Below are positions 4,985 through 5,355 of a stretch of 5,355 bases of DNA, in pieces (within the stretch, counting starts at the first letter, position 1; every line of letters begins with the position of its first letter). The stretch is from Halococcaceae archaeon (lineage in GTDB: Archaea > Halobacteriota > Halobacteria > Halobacteriales > Halalkalicoccaceae). The stretch covers positions 1 through 5,355 of the forward strand of contig SKWB01000284.1 of NCBI GenBank assembly GCA_007129135.1, read 5' to 3'. The notes beneath the pieces are model-generated. The model was not told the origin of the DNA and ran no database searches. It was given only the letters and a program-made list of their open reading frames with translations. The translations under genes were made by a program, and so were the position numbers.

Positions 4985-4994
4985 GGGTTTAACC
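4985..4994 (-). promoter_or_regulatory. TATA box of tRNA-Glu
   Basis: GGTTAAACCC on the minus strand is a clear AT core in GC-rich flanks, about 33 nt upstream of the mature tRNA 5' end. Initiation 25-27 nt downstream would leave a short 5' leader of several nt for RNase P removal. The core is itself palindromic. Confidence 0.6.
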
Positions 4995-5011
4995 GTTCCG
5001 TTCCCGCCCGG

Positions 5012-5355
5012 TTACTTCCCCTCGAACTCCGGTTCCCTGTCGCTCTGGAACGCCGAGAGCCCCTCCCACATGTCGTCGGTGGTGAAGAGGTGGCCGAAGG
5101 AGACGGACTCGATTTCGAGGCCCGCGTCGGTGTCGTCGCGACCCGCGAGCATCGCGCGCTTCGTGAACTTCTGGGCGATCGGCGGCCCGGCGGCGAGGTC
5201 CGCCGCGAACGCCTCGGCTCGTTCGGAGAGCGCGTCGTTCTCCACCACCTCGTTCACGAAGCCGTAGGACTCCATCGTCCCGGCGTCGTAGTGGTCGGCG
5301 GTGAAGATGATCTCCTTCGCGCGGCCCTCGCCGACGATGTGTCGGAGCCGCTGGG
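5012..5355 (-). CDS. Enoyl-CoA hydratase/isomerase (crotonase) family protein, C-terminal part
   Basis: The minus-strand frame is open from the right edge (first full codon at 5353) to TAA at 5012-5014 and shows the last 113 residues of a protein that is usually about 255-260 residues long. QRLRHIVGEGRAKEIIF followed by TADHYDAGTMESYGFVNEVV matches the crotonase segment after the second half of the active site. The tail EGLSAFQSDREPEFEGK is the typical family C-terminus. Members hydrate enoyl-CoA in fatty-acid or amino-acid degradation, but the catalytic Glu pair and oxyanion-hole residues lie beyond the edge, so hydratase cannot be told from isomerase or another crotonase. The ATG at 5275 is internal and is not the start. 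The gene lies 54 nt upstream of tRNA-Glu on the same strand, but the tRNA has its own box. Confidence 0.88.
   Translation of the reverse strand, partial: QRLRHIVGEGRAKEIIFTADHYDAGTMESYGFVNEVVENDALSERAEAFAADLAAGPPIAQKFTKRAMLAGRDDTDAGLEIESVSFGHLFTTDDMWEGLSAFQSDREPEFEGK

Noticed and set aside
5012..5275. Treating the enoyl-CoA hydratase gene as complete from ATG at 5275
   Set aside because: The frame stays open to the window edge, and the residues before that Met (QRLRHIVGEGRAKEIIF) are conserved crotonase sequence.
1..5355. CRISPR array, insertion sequence, attachment site or origin
   Set aside because: There are no regularly spaced repeats, no transposase-like frames with terminal inverted repeats, no duplicated tRNA 3' end beyond the tRNA gene, and no origin-type repeat cluster.

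Overview
This GC-rich window comes from a halophilic archaeon (class Halobacteria). Four things point there: acidic, Asp/Glu-rich proteins with strong C/G third-codon bias; an archaeal-type RNase J next to an archaeal short-chain prenyl diphosphate synthase; A/T-rich TATA-like boxes about 26 nt upstream of start codons with no Shine-Dalgarno (leaderless geometry); and a tRNA gene without an encoded CCA tail. The genus cannot be fixed from the sequence alone.

Layout. At the left edge (about 1-110, minus) is the N-terminus of a membrane protein, probably a transporter, cut by the window border. About 500 nt follow in which I find no convincing gene. A GNAT acetyltransferase lies at 639-1139 (minus). 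It is divergent from a two-gene plus-strand unit: RNase J (1437-2783) and a type I geranylgeranyl diphosphate synthase-like gene, idsA (2784-3833). These two abut exactly (TGA followed directly by ATG), so they are almost certainly co-transcribed and translationally coupled. The divergent spacer holds a TATA box bracketed by two copies of a 12-nt dyad-symmetric repeat, and an 18-bp palindrome in what would be the RNase J leader.

After idsA there are about 660 nt without a convincing gene. This stretch has a strong four-tract G-quadruplex motif (3910-3933), an AT-rich island and a small candidate leaderless ORF. A 40-residue two-knuckle zinc-finger protein with a leaderless-type promoter follows (4496-4618, plus). 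Next come a spacer with GC-rich inverted repeats, a tRNA-Glu(UUC) on the minus strand (4883-4957) with its own TATA box, and the C-terminal 113 residues of an enoyl-CoA hydratase/isomerase family protein (minus, running off the right edge).

Functionally, the core is the RNase J-idsA pair: a 5'-3' RNA-decay/processing nuclease tied to the synthase that supplies C20 isoprenoid chains for archaeal ether lipids. The other genes appear unrelated in pathway. I see no mobile element, CRISPR array, phage gene or obvious new multi-gene system. The least ordinary items are the small zinc-finger gene, the repeat-flanked TATA box and the G-quadruplex downstream of idsA.
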